A DNA stretch of 13,011 bases from an uncultured beta proteobacterium (GTDB lineage: Bacteria > Pseudomonadota > Gammaproteobacteria > Burkholderiales > Burkholderiaceae): assembly GCA_903892315.1 (NCBI GenBank), contig CAITHY010000167.1:1-13011 (forward strand), written 5' to 3'. Each line of letters starts with the position of its first letter. Within the stretch, counting starts at the first letter, position 1. Below the pieces are notes generated by a model. That model saw only the letters and a list, made by a program, of their open reading frames with translations, was not told the DNA's origin and searched no databases. Positions 6,310-13,011 of this stretch are shown here, in pieces. The translations under genes were made by a program, and so were the position numbers.

Positions 6310-6963
6310 ATGGATTCTGATGCTATTTATCTCTCCCTAAAACTTGCTGCATGGACTCTAGTTCTGCTACTACCCTTTGGCGTGTGGGCGGCGCGACAAT
6401 TGCTCAATGCAGGTTATTTAAAGCCTTTCCTTGAGGCTGCTTTAGCCCTCCCCTTAGTTCTTCCTCCTACTGTTTTGGGCTACTACCTTCTTTTAGGTCT
6501 AGGTGGGAAAACGATTTTTGGCATTCCACTGGTGTTTTCTTTTACGGGAATTCTGATTGCCTCCCTCATTGTCAATTTGCCCTTTGCTATACAGCCAATA
6601 CAACGCGCCTTTGAGGCCATCAATCCTGAAATTATCGAAGCAGCTCAAGTGAGTGGTTTATCTCAGTGGCAAACATTTCGACTGATTGAGTTACCCCTAG
6701 CTTGGCGGGGCATTACCAGCGCAGCAGTACTGACCTTTGCGCATACCTTAGGCGAGTTTGGCGTCATCCTGATGGTTGGCGGTGCAATCCCCGGGGAGAC
6801 AAAGACCGTATCGATTTCTATTTATGACAAAGTACAAAGCTTTGATACTTCTGGCGCCGGCGTGCTCTCCTTAATACTGCTAAGCACTTCACTGATTGCA
6901 ATTGCCCTTTCCTATGGCGTATTTGGTGGCCAGCCTTCTAGTATTAAAAAGTGGAGAAGCTGA
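6310..6963 (+). CDS. modB: ModB, molybdate ABC transporter permease
   Basis: A 217-residue inner-membrane permease with about five membrane segments, the usual ModB size. ModB forms the channel for molybdate (or tungstate) delivered by a periplasmic binding protein. The cytoplasmic coupling loop EAAQVSGLSQWQTFRLIELP (about 110-129) is the EAA motif that contacts the ATPase. The segment LGEFGVILMVGGAIPGETKTVSISIYDKV (about 147-175) is highly typical of ModB. The ATG at 6310 has no good Shine-Dalgarno, but the upstream frame hits a stop at 6259 with no other ATG, GTG or TTG. It ends in a TGATG overlap with modC. A modA gene for the binding protein is not beside it. A tungstate-specific (TupB/WtpB) role cannot be excluded. 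Confidence 0.92.
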   Translation: MDSDAIYLSLKLAAWTLVLLLPFGVWAARQLLNAGYLKPFLEAALALPLVLPPTVLGYYLLLGLGGKTIFGIPLVFSFTGILIASLIVNLPFAIQPIQRAFEAINPEIIEAAQVSGLSQWQTFRLIELPLAWRGITSAAVLTFAHTLGEFGVILMVGGAIPGETKTVSISIYDKVQSFDTSGAGVLSLILLSTSLIAIALSYGVFGGQPSSIKKWRS

Positions 6964-8069
6964 TGCTCAAAGCGAAACTCTTCCAGACTAGCCCCAATCC
7001 CTTGCAGATCAATATTGAATGCATTCCCGGAGAATTGCATGCATTAGTTGGTCCATCTGGCAGCGGCAAGACTACCGCTCTGCGGACCATTGCAGGATTG
7101 AATAATCCTGAGACTGGAAAAATTGAATGCGATGGTAAGTTGTGGTTTGAGGCAAGCGAGGTAAATGGCATCACCGCCTTGCTAAGTCCGGCAGAACGCT
7201 CTTGTGGATTTTTATTTCAGCAGTACGCCCTATTTCCGCATCTGACAGCGCTTGAGAATGTTTGCATTCCTTTGTACAACAACAAAAATGATCTTGCGCA
7301 ACGTAAAGCTTTAGCCGGGCAATGGCTAGATCGCATGGGTATTGGTGAATTAGCAAGCCGTATGCCCAATCAACTCTCTGGTGGCCAACAACAAAGAGTG
7401 GCGCTTGCCAGAGCATTAGCGCGTTCACCAAAAATATTATTGCTCGATGAGCCCTTCTCTGCAATTGATGCACCCACAAGACAAAGTCTCTACAAAACAC
7501 TAGCTGAACTTCGAAAAGATTTAAATATCCCCATTCTGCTAGTGACGCACGACTTGCGGGAGGCGGACCTATTGGCTGATCGCATTACCGTAATAGATAA
7601 AGGTGTGGGCTTACAGACTGCGCCACCACAGGTCTTATTTGAAAGGCCCAGAAACTCTCGTGTTGCAGAACTAGTTGGCATCAGCAATAAATTTGAAGGA
7701 GTATTTACTGCTGGCAAACTTAGTTGGAATGGATGTCAGCATATTTTTGATGTCGCCGATAAAGGCAAAATACCGCCAAATACCCCTGTTGCCTGGGTTA
7801 TTCCAGCCGATGGATTAAGTTTGCACAATGAAGCCAATAAGAGCACCATCAATGCAAGTGTTGAACAAATCAGCACATTGGGACAGATTGCAGTGATTCA
7901 ACTTAGAACGGTTGAAGGTAGTCATGTCATTACTTGGGAGGCCTCTGCGGCAGAAGTGAAGCGCCTCTCTTTAGAGGCTGGTAAAAATATCCATCTTGAA
8001 ATTGATGGCGGCAAGATTCATATCATGCCTTTGCGCCCGATTAACGATCCACGCCGCTTTACAAACTAG
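6963..8069 (+). CDS. modC: ModC, molybdate ABC transporter ATPase
   Basis: A 368-residue ABC ATPase that energises molybdate uptake with ModB. Walker A GPSGSGKTT lies at 30-38, the Q-loop at Gln86 (FQQYALFP), the signature LSGGQ at 138-142, Walker B ILLLDEP at 158-164 and the switch His196. The C-terminal about 130 residues replace the usual TOBE/Mop molybdate-binding part. A weakly recognisable TOBE-like segment (NASVEQISTLGQIAVIQL, about 295-312) is present. I chose ATG at 6963 because GGAG (6953-6956) stands six bases before it and it forms a TGATG overlap with modB. A GTG at 6951 would add four residues but has no ribosome site. The gene ends only 17 bases from the convergent methyltransferase gene, with no clear terminator. 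Confidence 0.92.
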   Translation: MLKAKLFQTSPNPLQINIECIPGELHALVGPSGSGKTTALRTIAGLNNPETGKIECDGKLWFEASEVNGITALLSPAERSCGFLFQQYALFPHLTALENVCIPLYNNKNDLAQRKALAGQWLDRMGIGELASRMPNQLSGGQQQRVALARALARSPKILLLDEPFSAIDAPTRQSLYKTLAELRKDLNIPILLVTHDLREADLLADRITVIDKGVGLQTAPPQVLFERPRNSRVAELVGISNKFEGVFTAGKLSWNGCQHIFDVADKGKIPPNTPVAWVIPADGLSLHNEANKSTINASVEQISTLGQIAVIQLRTVEGSHVITWEASAAEVKRLSLEAGKNIHLEIDGGKIHIMPLRPINDPRRFTN

Positions 8070-8086
8070 ATTTAACTAAGCTCAGG

Positions 8087-8755
8087 TTACTTTTGAGCAA
8101 CTAATCCTAGTAATGCAGACATGCCGGTATGTCTAGGACCTTCGGAGAGCTCTTTTTCATAAGACACCAGCTCCAGAATTTCAAAATCCTTAGCGAGATC
8201 TCGAACCATATCTTCTGTATAGAGGTGTTCTATTAAGGTTGGGCCACCAGTCTTATATTCCAACTGTTTTGGGGTATAGCCTTGCAAGATGAAGAGTCCA
8301 CCTGGCTTGGTAGCCTTGTAAGCCTGCTTAAAGATTCTTGCGCGCATCCCTGGATCAGCAAACTGAATGAAGATACCAATCACGGCATCGTGTGTATTTT
8401 CTTGCCATGCGTAGCTATCAGTATCAGAGAATGAATATTCAACTTCAACTTCATTTTCTTTGGCAAACTGCTTTGCCTTAGCGAGCGCAATATCGGAAGC
8501 ATCAAAACCAACGACCTGCATGCCTTGCTTAGCAAGCCAGACACCATTGCGCCCTTCGCCATCAGCTATACAAAGTACTTTGTCTTTAGGCTTTAAGTAC
8601 TGTTTTGTTTTATCTACAAGATATTCATTGGGCTCTTTTCCAAAGATGAACTCCGCTTTATCGAAGCGCTCATTCCAGAACTGAGTTGCATCAGCAAAAC
8701 CCATGGGTCTATCTTGATGTACTTGTTTACTTTTTGAGTCCACCAACGAGATCAT
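8087..8755 (-). CDS. Class I SAM-dependent methyltransferase of unknown substrate
   Basis: A 222-residue Rossmann-fold methyltransferase. Motif I is VLCIADGEGRNGVWLA (60-75), with an acidic ribose-binding Asp85 in VVGFDAS and a post-II acidic/hydrophobic strand HDAVIGIFIQF. Motif III is KPGGLFILQGY. The N-terminal WNERF...FGKEPNEYL resembles TehB-like and thiopurine-methyltransferase-like proteins, but no substrate can be read from the sequence. The ATG at 8755 overlaps the end of metZ by 29 bases and has a weak AAAGA site. A start at Met18 (8704) is possible but has no ribosome site. It is the last gene of the purF-metZ operon, so it may be co-expressed with sulfur amino acid synthesis. A role in thiol or metalloid methylation would be speculation. 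Confidence 0.8.
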   Translation of the reverse strand: MISLVDSKSKQVHQDRPMGFADATQFWNERFDKAEFIFGKEPNEYLVDKTKQYLKPKDKVLCIADGEGRNGVWLAKQGMQVVGFDASDIALAKAKQFAKENEVEVEYSFSDTDSYAWQENTHDAVIGIFIQFADPGMRARIFKQAYKATKPGGLFILQGYTPKQLEYKTGGPTLIEHLYTEDMVRDLAKDFEILELVSYEKELSEGPRHTGMSALLGLVAQK

Positions 8756-9935
8756 TCTTTAAGTCGTTGATATTTTCAAGGCCGACGGCAATACGCACTA
8801 AGCCATCGGAGATGCCGGCAGATTTGCGAGCCTCTGGAGTGACTCGGCAATGTGTTGTGGTTGCAGGATGTGTAATCGTTGTGCGAGTGTCACCTAAGTT
8901 TGCCGTAATCGAGCAAAGCTTTGTTTGATTAATGAGCTTGAACGCAGCCTTCTTGCCACCCTTTAAGGTGAAAGACACAATCGCACCACCCTCTTTTTGC
9001 TGGCGCATTGCCAAGGCATGTTGAGGATGCGATTTAAGACCTGGATGATAAACGCGCTCCACTCCAGATTGCTTCTCAAGCCATTGCGCTAGGGCGAGCG
9101 CATTCTGACTCTGTTGCTTCATGCGCAGCTCTAGAGTCTCCAGACCTTTGAGGAATACCCAAGCATTAAATGCGGATAGGGTTGGTCCTGCGGTACGTAC
9201 ATAAGGGAAGACTTTGCCCATGATGAAATCTTTACTACCGACAATTGCCCCGCCCACTACTCGACCCTGCCCATCTAGATACTTAGTTGCCGAATGAATC
9301 ACAACATCAGCACCGAGAGTCAGTGGTTTTTGCAATGCAGGCGTACAGAAACAGTTGTCCACCGCAAATAAAGCACCTGCCTTCTTCGCAATTTTGGAGA
9401 TTGCTTTAATGTCCGCAATCTCAGTTAAAGGATTGGAAGGTGTCTCTAAATAAAAGAGTTTGGTGCTTGGCTGCACAGCAGCTTGCCATGACTTGGTATC
9501 CGTCAAATCAGCATAAGTGGTTGTGATACCAAAGCGCCCCAAGATATTGGTGAACAACTGAATCGTTGCACCAAATACCGAGCGTGAGCAAACCACATGA
9601 TCGCCCGCTTGTAAATGCGCCATCGCCATTGTCAGAATGGCAGACATTCCGGATGCAGTAGCAATACAGGCTTCACCACCCTCTAAGGCAGCTAAGCGAT
9701 CTTGAAACATGCTGACTGTGGGATTGGTAAAGCGAGAATAGATAAAACCTTGGTCGGCATGAGCAAAACCATCGGCAGCTAGCTCTGCACTATCAAAGCA
9801 GAAGCTAGAAGTCAGAAACATTGCCTCTGAATGCTCTTGATACTCCGCCGTACGACGAGTACCAGCGCGCACTGCTAAGGTCTCGAGCGCCAGCTTAGAA
9901 AAATCCGGTTTTTTGCGTGTGGTTTTGCTATTCAT
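8727..9935 (-). CDS. metZ: O-succinylhomoserine sulfhydrylase, direct-sulfhydrylation methionine synthesis
   Basis: A 402-residue PLP enzyme of the Cys/Met metabolism family. It joins O-succinylhomoserine and sulfide to give homocysteine in the cytoplasm. PLP-binding Lys218 lies in HSATKYLDGQGR (214-225). AVDN (Asp193) contacts the pyridine nitrogen, and YSRFTNPT (66-73) is the phosphate and active-site loop from the neighbouring subunit. SGMSAI (95-100) also fits. The length and the overall style match bacterial MetZ more closely than cystathionine gamma-synthase. A position after purF is usual in this bacterial group. The ATG at 9935 has a weak ribosome site. A 60-base gap holding a hairpin separates it from purF. 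It consumes the same sulfide that the sqr unit oxidises, though the two are not in one unit. O-acetylhomoserine use cannot be excluded. Confidence 0.9.
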   Translation of the reverse strand: MNSKTTRKKPDFSKLALETLAVRAGTRRTAEYQEHSEAMFLTSSFCFDSAELAADGFAHADQGFIYSRFTNPTVSMFQDRLAALEGGEACIATASGMSAILTMAMAHLQAGDHVVCSRSVFGATIQLFTNILGRFGITTTYADLTDTKSWQAAVQPSTKLFYLETPSNPLTEIADIKAISKIAKKAGALFAVDNCFCTPALQKPLTLGADVVIHSATKYLDGQGRVVGGAIVGSKDFIMGKVFPYVRTAGPTLSAFNAWVFLKGLETLELRMKQQSQNALALAQWLEKQSGVERVYHPGLKSHPQHALAMRQQKEGGAIVSFTLKGGKKAAFKLINQTKLCSITANLGDTRTTITHPATTTHCRVTPEARKSAGISDGLVRIAVGLENINDLKNDLVGGLKK

Positions 9936-9958
9936 TCTGCTATTTTGACACCGAATTG

Positions 9959-9987
9959 AGGATTTGCCTCTTTCAAGGCAAAATCCT
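9959..9987 (-). other. Strong hairpin in the purF-metZ gap
   Basis: AGGATTTGCCT (9959-9969) pairs with AGGCAAAATCCT (9976-9987). This is an 11-bp stem with one bulged base and a 6-base loop, between the purF stop and the metZ start. On the transcribed (minus) strand it is followed by CAATTCGG and not by a U tract, so it does not look like a standard terminator. It may be an RNA-processing or stabilising element, or a leaky terminator that lowers metZ expression. Confidence 0.6.
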
Positions 9988-9995
9988 GTCGCTTT

Positions 9996-11534
9996 TTAGT
10001 CTTCGGTAGCTAAATGCAGGTGGAGCTGTGAACGGGCAAAGTCGCTCGAATCCTTTTGACGATCAGCCTTTGCATCAGAAGTATTTCTAGCAGCCTCCAA
10101 AGCATCAAGATAAGACTCGGTAATATCGCCTGTGATATAAAAACCGTCAAAGCAAGATGCCTCAAAGTTTTTGATATCCGGATTAACATCCCTTACTGCC
10201 TGCTTCATATCTTCAATGCTTTGATAGATCAACTGATCAGCACCAATCATCTTGTTAATCTCTTCATCAGTACGGCCATAGGCAACCAATTCGCTGCGGG
10301 TTGGCATATCAATGCCATAGACGTTTGGAAAACGCACTGGTGGGGCAGCAGATGCAAAGATCACCTTCTTGGCACCGGATTCACGCGCCATCTGCACAAT
10401 CTCAAATGAGGTAGTTCCACGCACAATGGAGTCATCCACAATTAAAACAGTTTTGTCTTTAAATTCAATCCGCATAGCATTGAGTTTTTGACGGACAGAC
10501 TTCTTGCGAACAGCTTGCCCTGGCATGATGAAGGTGCGGCCGATATAACGGTTCTTAAAGAAGCCTTCACGGTAGTCTACGCCTAATTTCTTTGCTACCT
10601 GCATAGCTGCTGGACGACTGGAATCTGGAATCGGCATCACAACATCGATTTCATCGACATTCGTTTCTCTGCGGATCTTCTCAGCCAAGTAATCACCCAT
10701 ACGCATACGTACGTTATAGACAGTCACGCCGTCAATAGTGGAGTCTGGACGAGCCATGTAGACATATTCAAAAATACAAGGCGTCAACACTGCGTTGGGT
10801 ACGCATTGACGTGAATAGAAATTGCCATCCAAGTCGATATAAATTGCTTCGCCTGGATGAACATCGCGCACAAACGTAAAACCTAGACCTTCAAGTGCTA
10901 CAGATTCAGATGCAATCATCCACTCAGGACCCTGAGGTGTATCGATACGACCAATGCACAGTGGACGGATGCCATACTGGTCGCGGAAGGCCAATAAACC
11001 ATAACCCGCTATCAAAGAAACTACTGCATACGATCCTTTAACGCGATTGGTTACACCAGTAACGGCATTAAACATCGCGCCCTCATCTAGGGCCGCACTA
11101 TTGGTTTCTTTTTGGAGCTCATCAGCCAAGACGTTGAGCAATACTTCAGTATCAGAGCTGGTATTAATATGACGACGGTCACGATAGGCCATCTCAACGC
11201 GCAAGCTAGGTGCATTCGTTAAATTACCGTTATGCGCCAAAATAATGCCGTAAGGCGCGCTCACATAAAAAGGTTGCGCCTCTTCTTCGCTACTTGCAGA
11301 GCCTGCCGTTGGGTAGCGCACTTGGCCAATGCCAGCGTTACCAACCAAGCTACGCATATTGCGAGTTCTAAAAACATCTCGTACTAAGCCATTGGCTTTA
11401 TGCATCGTGAACGAATTACCGTTCATCGTTGCAATACCTGCCGCATCTTGTCCGCGATGCTGCAAAAGCAGCAGCGCATCATAGAGAAGTTGGTTTACTG
11501 GTGAGTGGGAAACAGTTCCGACGACGCCGCACAT
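9996..11534 (-). CDS. purF: PurF, amidophosphoribosyltransferase
   Basis: A 512-residue cytoplasmic enzyme for the first step of purine synthesis: PRPP plus glutamine gives phosphoribosylamine. Mature N-terminal Cys2 (MCGVVG) is the glutaminase nucleophile. QHRGQDAAGIA (25-35) and HNGNLTN (101-107) are glutaminase-domain signatures. The phosphoribosyltransferase domain has the PRPP motif VLIVDDSIVRGTT (363-375) and PDSSRPAA (303-310). The N-terminus lacks the propeptide seen in B. subtilis-type enzymes, as in E. coli. It starts four bases after cvpA, the same linkage as in E. coli. The C-terminal tail (about 485-512) is charged and poorly conserved in style. Confidence 0.97.
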   Translation of the reverse strand: MCGVVGTVSHSPVNQLLYDALLLLQHRGQDAAGIATMNGNSFTMHKANGLVRDVFRTRNMRSLVGNAGIGQVRYPTAGSASSEEEAQPFYVSAPYGIILAHNGNLTNAPSLRVEMAYRDRRHINTSSDTEVLLNVLADELQKETNSAALDEGAMFNAVTGVTNRVKGSYAVVSLIAGYGLLAFRDQYGIRPLCIGRIDTPQGPEWMIASESVALEGLGFTFVRDVHPGEAIYIDLDGNFYSRQCVPNAVLTPCIFEYVYMARPDSTIDGVTVYNVRMRMGDYLAEKIRRETNVDEIDVVMPIPDSSRPAAMQVAKKLGVDYREGFFKNRYIGRTFIMPGQAVRKKSVRQKLNAMRIEFKDKTVLIVDDSIVRGTTSFEIVQMARESGAKKVIFASAAPPVRFPNVYGIDMPTRSELVAYGRTDEEINKMIGADQLIYQSIEDMKQAVRDVNPDIKNFEASCFDGFYITGDITESYLDALEAARNTSDAKADRQKDSSDFARSQLHLHLATED

Positions 11535-11538
11535 ATCT

Positions 11539-12105
11539 CTAGATTCCTATTGTTAATTTAGGCGTAATGGTAGGGGTAACTTTGGGTATTGCATCACCCA
11601 ATTGTTTTGCCCAGTCGCTTGGTAACCAACCTTTAATTAAACCGGTTGCCATATCAATTGCTGGTCTGGTAATCGCATTCTTCCAGGCCGTACTTTGTGG
11701 AATGGGCGTGAGCGCAGCTAGAGTAGCCAATACCACTATGACTAAGCCGCCACGGATCACACCGAATATCAAGCCCAAGAAACGGTCAGTCAAACTAAGG
11801 CCTACTGACAAAATAATCTTCTGTACAACTCCACCAAACAGGCCACAGATGATGAGGGTTAATACAAACAAAATAATGAAGCTCACACCAAGACTCAATA
11901 ATTCATCGAGATGAAATGTCGAAAGCCACTCGGTTGAGAGGTAATTGCTATAGTGATAAGCGACCCAAGCAGCTGCAAACCAAGAGGCTAAGGCAAGCAC
12001 CTCTTTAAACAAACCACGTGAGATGCCAACCAAGGCAGAAACCAAGAGCACAACTAGGGTGAAGTAATCCACCGATGTTAGCTTGAGGGTGGACAAGTAT
12101 TCCAT
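11539..12105 (-). CDS. cvpA: CvpA-family inner-membrane protein
   Basis: A 188-residue membrane protein with four to five hydrophobic segments (about 14-30, 33-50, 68-93, 105-130). The start DYFTLVVLLVSALVGISRGLFKEVLALASW is the characteristic CvpA opening. E. coli CvpA is needed for colicin V production and linked to envelope stress and bile tolerance. The molecular role is unsettled. Its ATG overlaps the stop of the upstream SPOR gene by one base (TAATG), and purF begins four bases downstream, so translation is probably coupled throughout. Confidence 0.92.
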   Translation of the reverse strand: MEYLSTLKLTSVDYFTLVVLLVSALVGISRGLFKEVLALASWFAAAWVAYHYSNYLSTEWLSTFHLDELLSLGVSFIILFVLTLIICGLFGGVVQKIILSVGLSLTDRFLGLIFGVIRGGLVIVVLATLAALTPIPQSTAWKNAITRPAIDMATGLIKGWLPSDWAKQLGDAIPKVTPTITPKLTIGI

Positions 12106-12923
12106 TACTGTTTACCGGACTCAACGAGTCTTGGTGTAAGACCCATCGCTTTGATTTTCTTTTCCGCCGCTTCTGCAGCATCTTTATCGGTGAAAGGGCC
12201 TGCGCGCACAAGGAAAATCTTGCCGCCATCAGTGCTCGACTTATTCAAAGTGTAATTAGGAATGTTTTGATTTTTGAGTCTTGCGGACAAGGCCTTTACA
12301 TTAGCCTCAGATGCAAAAGCGCCAATCTGAATGACATACTTCACTGAACCATTTGAAGCGGCAGGTTTAACAGCATCATCTGTCTTAGGCTTAGGCTTAG
12401 GATCTGCTTTAGGGGTGCTAGCAGCAACCACTTCTTCACCAGCCGCCAATCCCAATGTTGCAGATTTATTTGCAACAGGCGCTGTTGGCTTAGCTTCTGA
12501 TTTCGTTTCAGTCTTAGACTCTGCTTTTACTTCTGGCGCAGCTGCAACCTCAGCCTTAGGAACTTCTTTAGCAGGCTCTATAGGAACTTCAGCCTTTGGC
12601 TTATCTTCAGTCTTAGGTTCCGCCCCAGGAATCGGCAGACTGGTAACAATGTTCACAGCAATATCGTTGGGTGCAGACTTTGGTTTGCTGTCCAAAATAC
12701 GAGGCAAGCCAATAACAGCAATCAATACGAGGACGGCAGCACCAATCAGACGGTGGCGAGCTCTTTGTTGTTCAGGATCTTCAGTCAGGGCGAGCTCTTC
12801 GGCTTCTGCTGCGCGCTGAAAACTACGGGGAGCTGCTCGTTTAGCGGTGCGACTACCCCTTGAACCTATCTCAAGGTCATCAGACTGGGTTTTTCGCTTA
12901 AAAAAGCTTGGTAAACGAATCAT
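12105..12923 (-). CDS. dedD: DedD-like SPOR-domain cell-division protein
   Basis: A 272-residue bitopic inner-membrane protein. It has a basic, Arg-rich cytoplasmic tail (1-58), one membrane helix (about 60-77, IGAAVLVLIAVIGLPRIL) and a long Pro/Lys/Ala/Glu linker (about 100-190) with repeated PK, AEV and KTE units. A C-terminal SPOR domain (about 194-270, YVIQIGAFASEANVKALSARLK) should bind denuded septal peptidoglycan. The domain order is that of DedD/FtsN-like division proteins. The position between folC and cvpA is the one dedD holds in E. coli. It starts three bases after the folC stop and overlaps cvpA by one base. The ribosome site is weak. The gene name rests on synteny and architecture. 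Confidence 0.9.
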   Translation of the reverse strand: MIRLPSFFKRKTQSDDLEIGSRGSRTAKRAAPRSFQRAAEAEELALTEDPEQQRARHRLIGAAVLVLIAVIGLPRILDSKPKSAPNDIAVNIVTSLPIPGAEPKTEDKPKAEVPIEPAKEVPKAEVAAAPEVKAESKTETKSEAKPTAPVANKSATLGLAAGEEVVAASTPKADPKPKPKTDDAVKPAASNGSVKYVIQIGAFASEANVKALSARLKNQNIPNYTLNKSSTDGGKIFLVRAGPFTDKDAAEAAEKKIKAMGLTPRLVESGKQ

Positions 12924-12926
12924 GGA

Positions 12927-13011
12927 TCAGTGGGCCTGGTTGTTTCGGTAAGTCATTACGCCTGCAACGGTATAGAAGGATCCGAAGGTCACAATTCTAT
13001 CACCCTCACCC
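12927..13011 (-). CDS. folC: FolC, dihydrofolate/folylpolyglutamate synthase (C-terminal end only)
   Basis: Only the last 27 residues are inside the window. DRIVTFGSFYTVAGVM is the typical FolC ending, and the TGA lies at 12929-12927. FolC adds glutamate to dihydropteroate and folates. Its place directly before dedD-cvpA-purF matches the E. coli order and supports the call, although so little of the protein is visible. Confidence 0.88.
   Translation of the reverse strand, partial: GEGDRIVTFGSFYTVAGVMTYRNNQAH

Noticed and set aside
6951..6953. GTG as start of modC
   Set aside because: It has no Shine-Dalgarno, whereas the ATG at 6963 has GGAG six bases upstream and a TGATG overlap with modB.
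8080..8098. GCTCA/TGAGC hairpin between modC and the methyltransferase gene
   Set aside because: Only five base pairs with a nine-base loop and no T tract on either side; too weak to call a terminator.
12384..12401. Three tandem CTTAGG hexamers
   Set aside because: They encode the PKPKPK part of the DedD linker and are explained by the low-complexity protein segment; not a separate repeat element.
12331..12819. Long plus-strand open frame opposite dedD (162 codons, Ser/Ala/Gly-rich)
   Set aside because: It is the antisense image of the Pro/Lys/Ala/Glu-rich linker of DedD. Low complexity removes stop codons from the opposite strand. There is no ribosome site and no recognisable domain.
1..13011. 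Mobile elements, CRISPR arrays, tRNA or rRNA genes, toxin-antitoxin or phage-defence genes
   Set aside because: No transposase, integrase, spaced direct repeats or structural RNA sequence is visible; every sizeable frame is accounted for by the listed genes.

Overview
The window looks like a chromosomal segment of a small-genome, moderately AT-rich betaproteobacterium in the Burkholderiaceae. Polynucleobacter or a close relative is my best guess, judged from protein style and gene order, not from a database search. It joins a sulfur-oxidation block (left), a regulator plus molybdate-transport block (middle) and a conserved housekeeping operon (right). No IS element, CRISPR array, tRNA or rRNA is visible, and no gene-free stretch exceeds 300 bases.

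Left block (1-5469). Two transcription units diverge from a 146-base AT-rich intergenic region (2893-3038) full of inverted repeats. Leftward: a Blh/ETHE1-type persulfide dioxygenase, then soxC (Mo-containing sulfane dehydrogenase) and soxD (cytochrome c, cut by the window edge). Rightward: a type II sulfide:quinone oxidoreductase, a TauE/SafE-type membrane exporter and a Tat-exported high-potential iron-sulfur protein (HiPIP). A strong bidirectional terminator closes the unit. Together they suggest this route: sulfide to persulfide (SQR), persulfide to sulfite (dioxygenase), sulfite export (TauE/SafE), oxidation of Sox-bound sulfane sulfur (SoxCD), with electrons passing to quinone, cytochrome c and perhaps HiPIP.

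Middle block (5474-8069). A Crp/Fnr-family regulator with an FNR-like DNA-reading helix but an incomplete FNR cysteine set points leftward. Diverging from it are modB and modC (molybdate ABC permease and ATPase). No modA is present next to them. Molybdate supply beside soxC makes sense, because SoxC needs molybdenum cofactor.

Right block (8087-13011, all leftward). folC (only its end), a DedD-like SPOR protein, cvpA, purF, metZ and a class I methyltransferase form one tightly packed operon, with gaps of 3-4 bases or overlaps. The exception is a 60-base purF-metZ gap that holds a strong hairpin. The order folC-dedD-cvpA-purF is the same as in E. coli.

I see no clearly undescribed system. The most interesting points are the compact sulfide-to-sulfite gene set around one dyad-rich control region, the HiPIP in that unit, the FNR-like regulator with altered cysteines, and modBC without modA.
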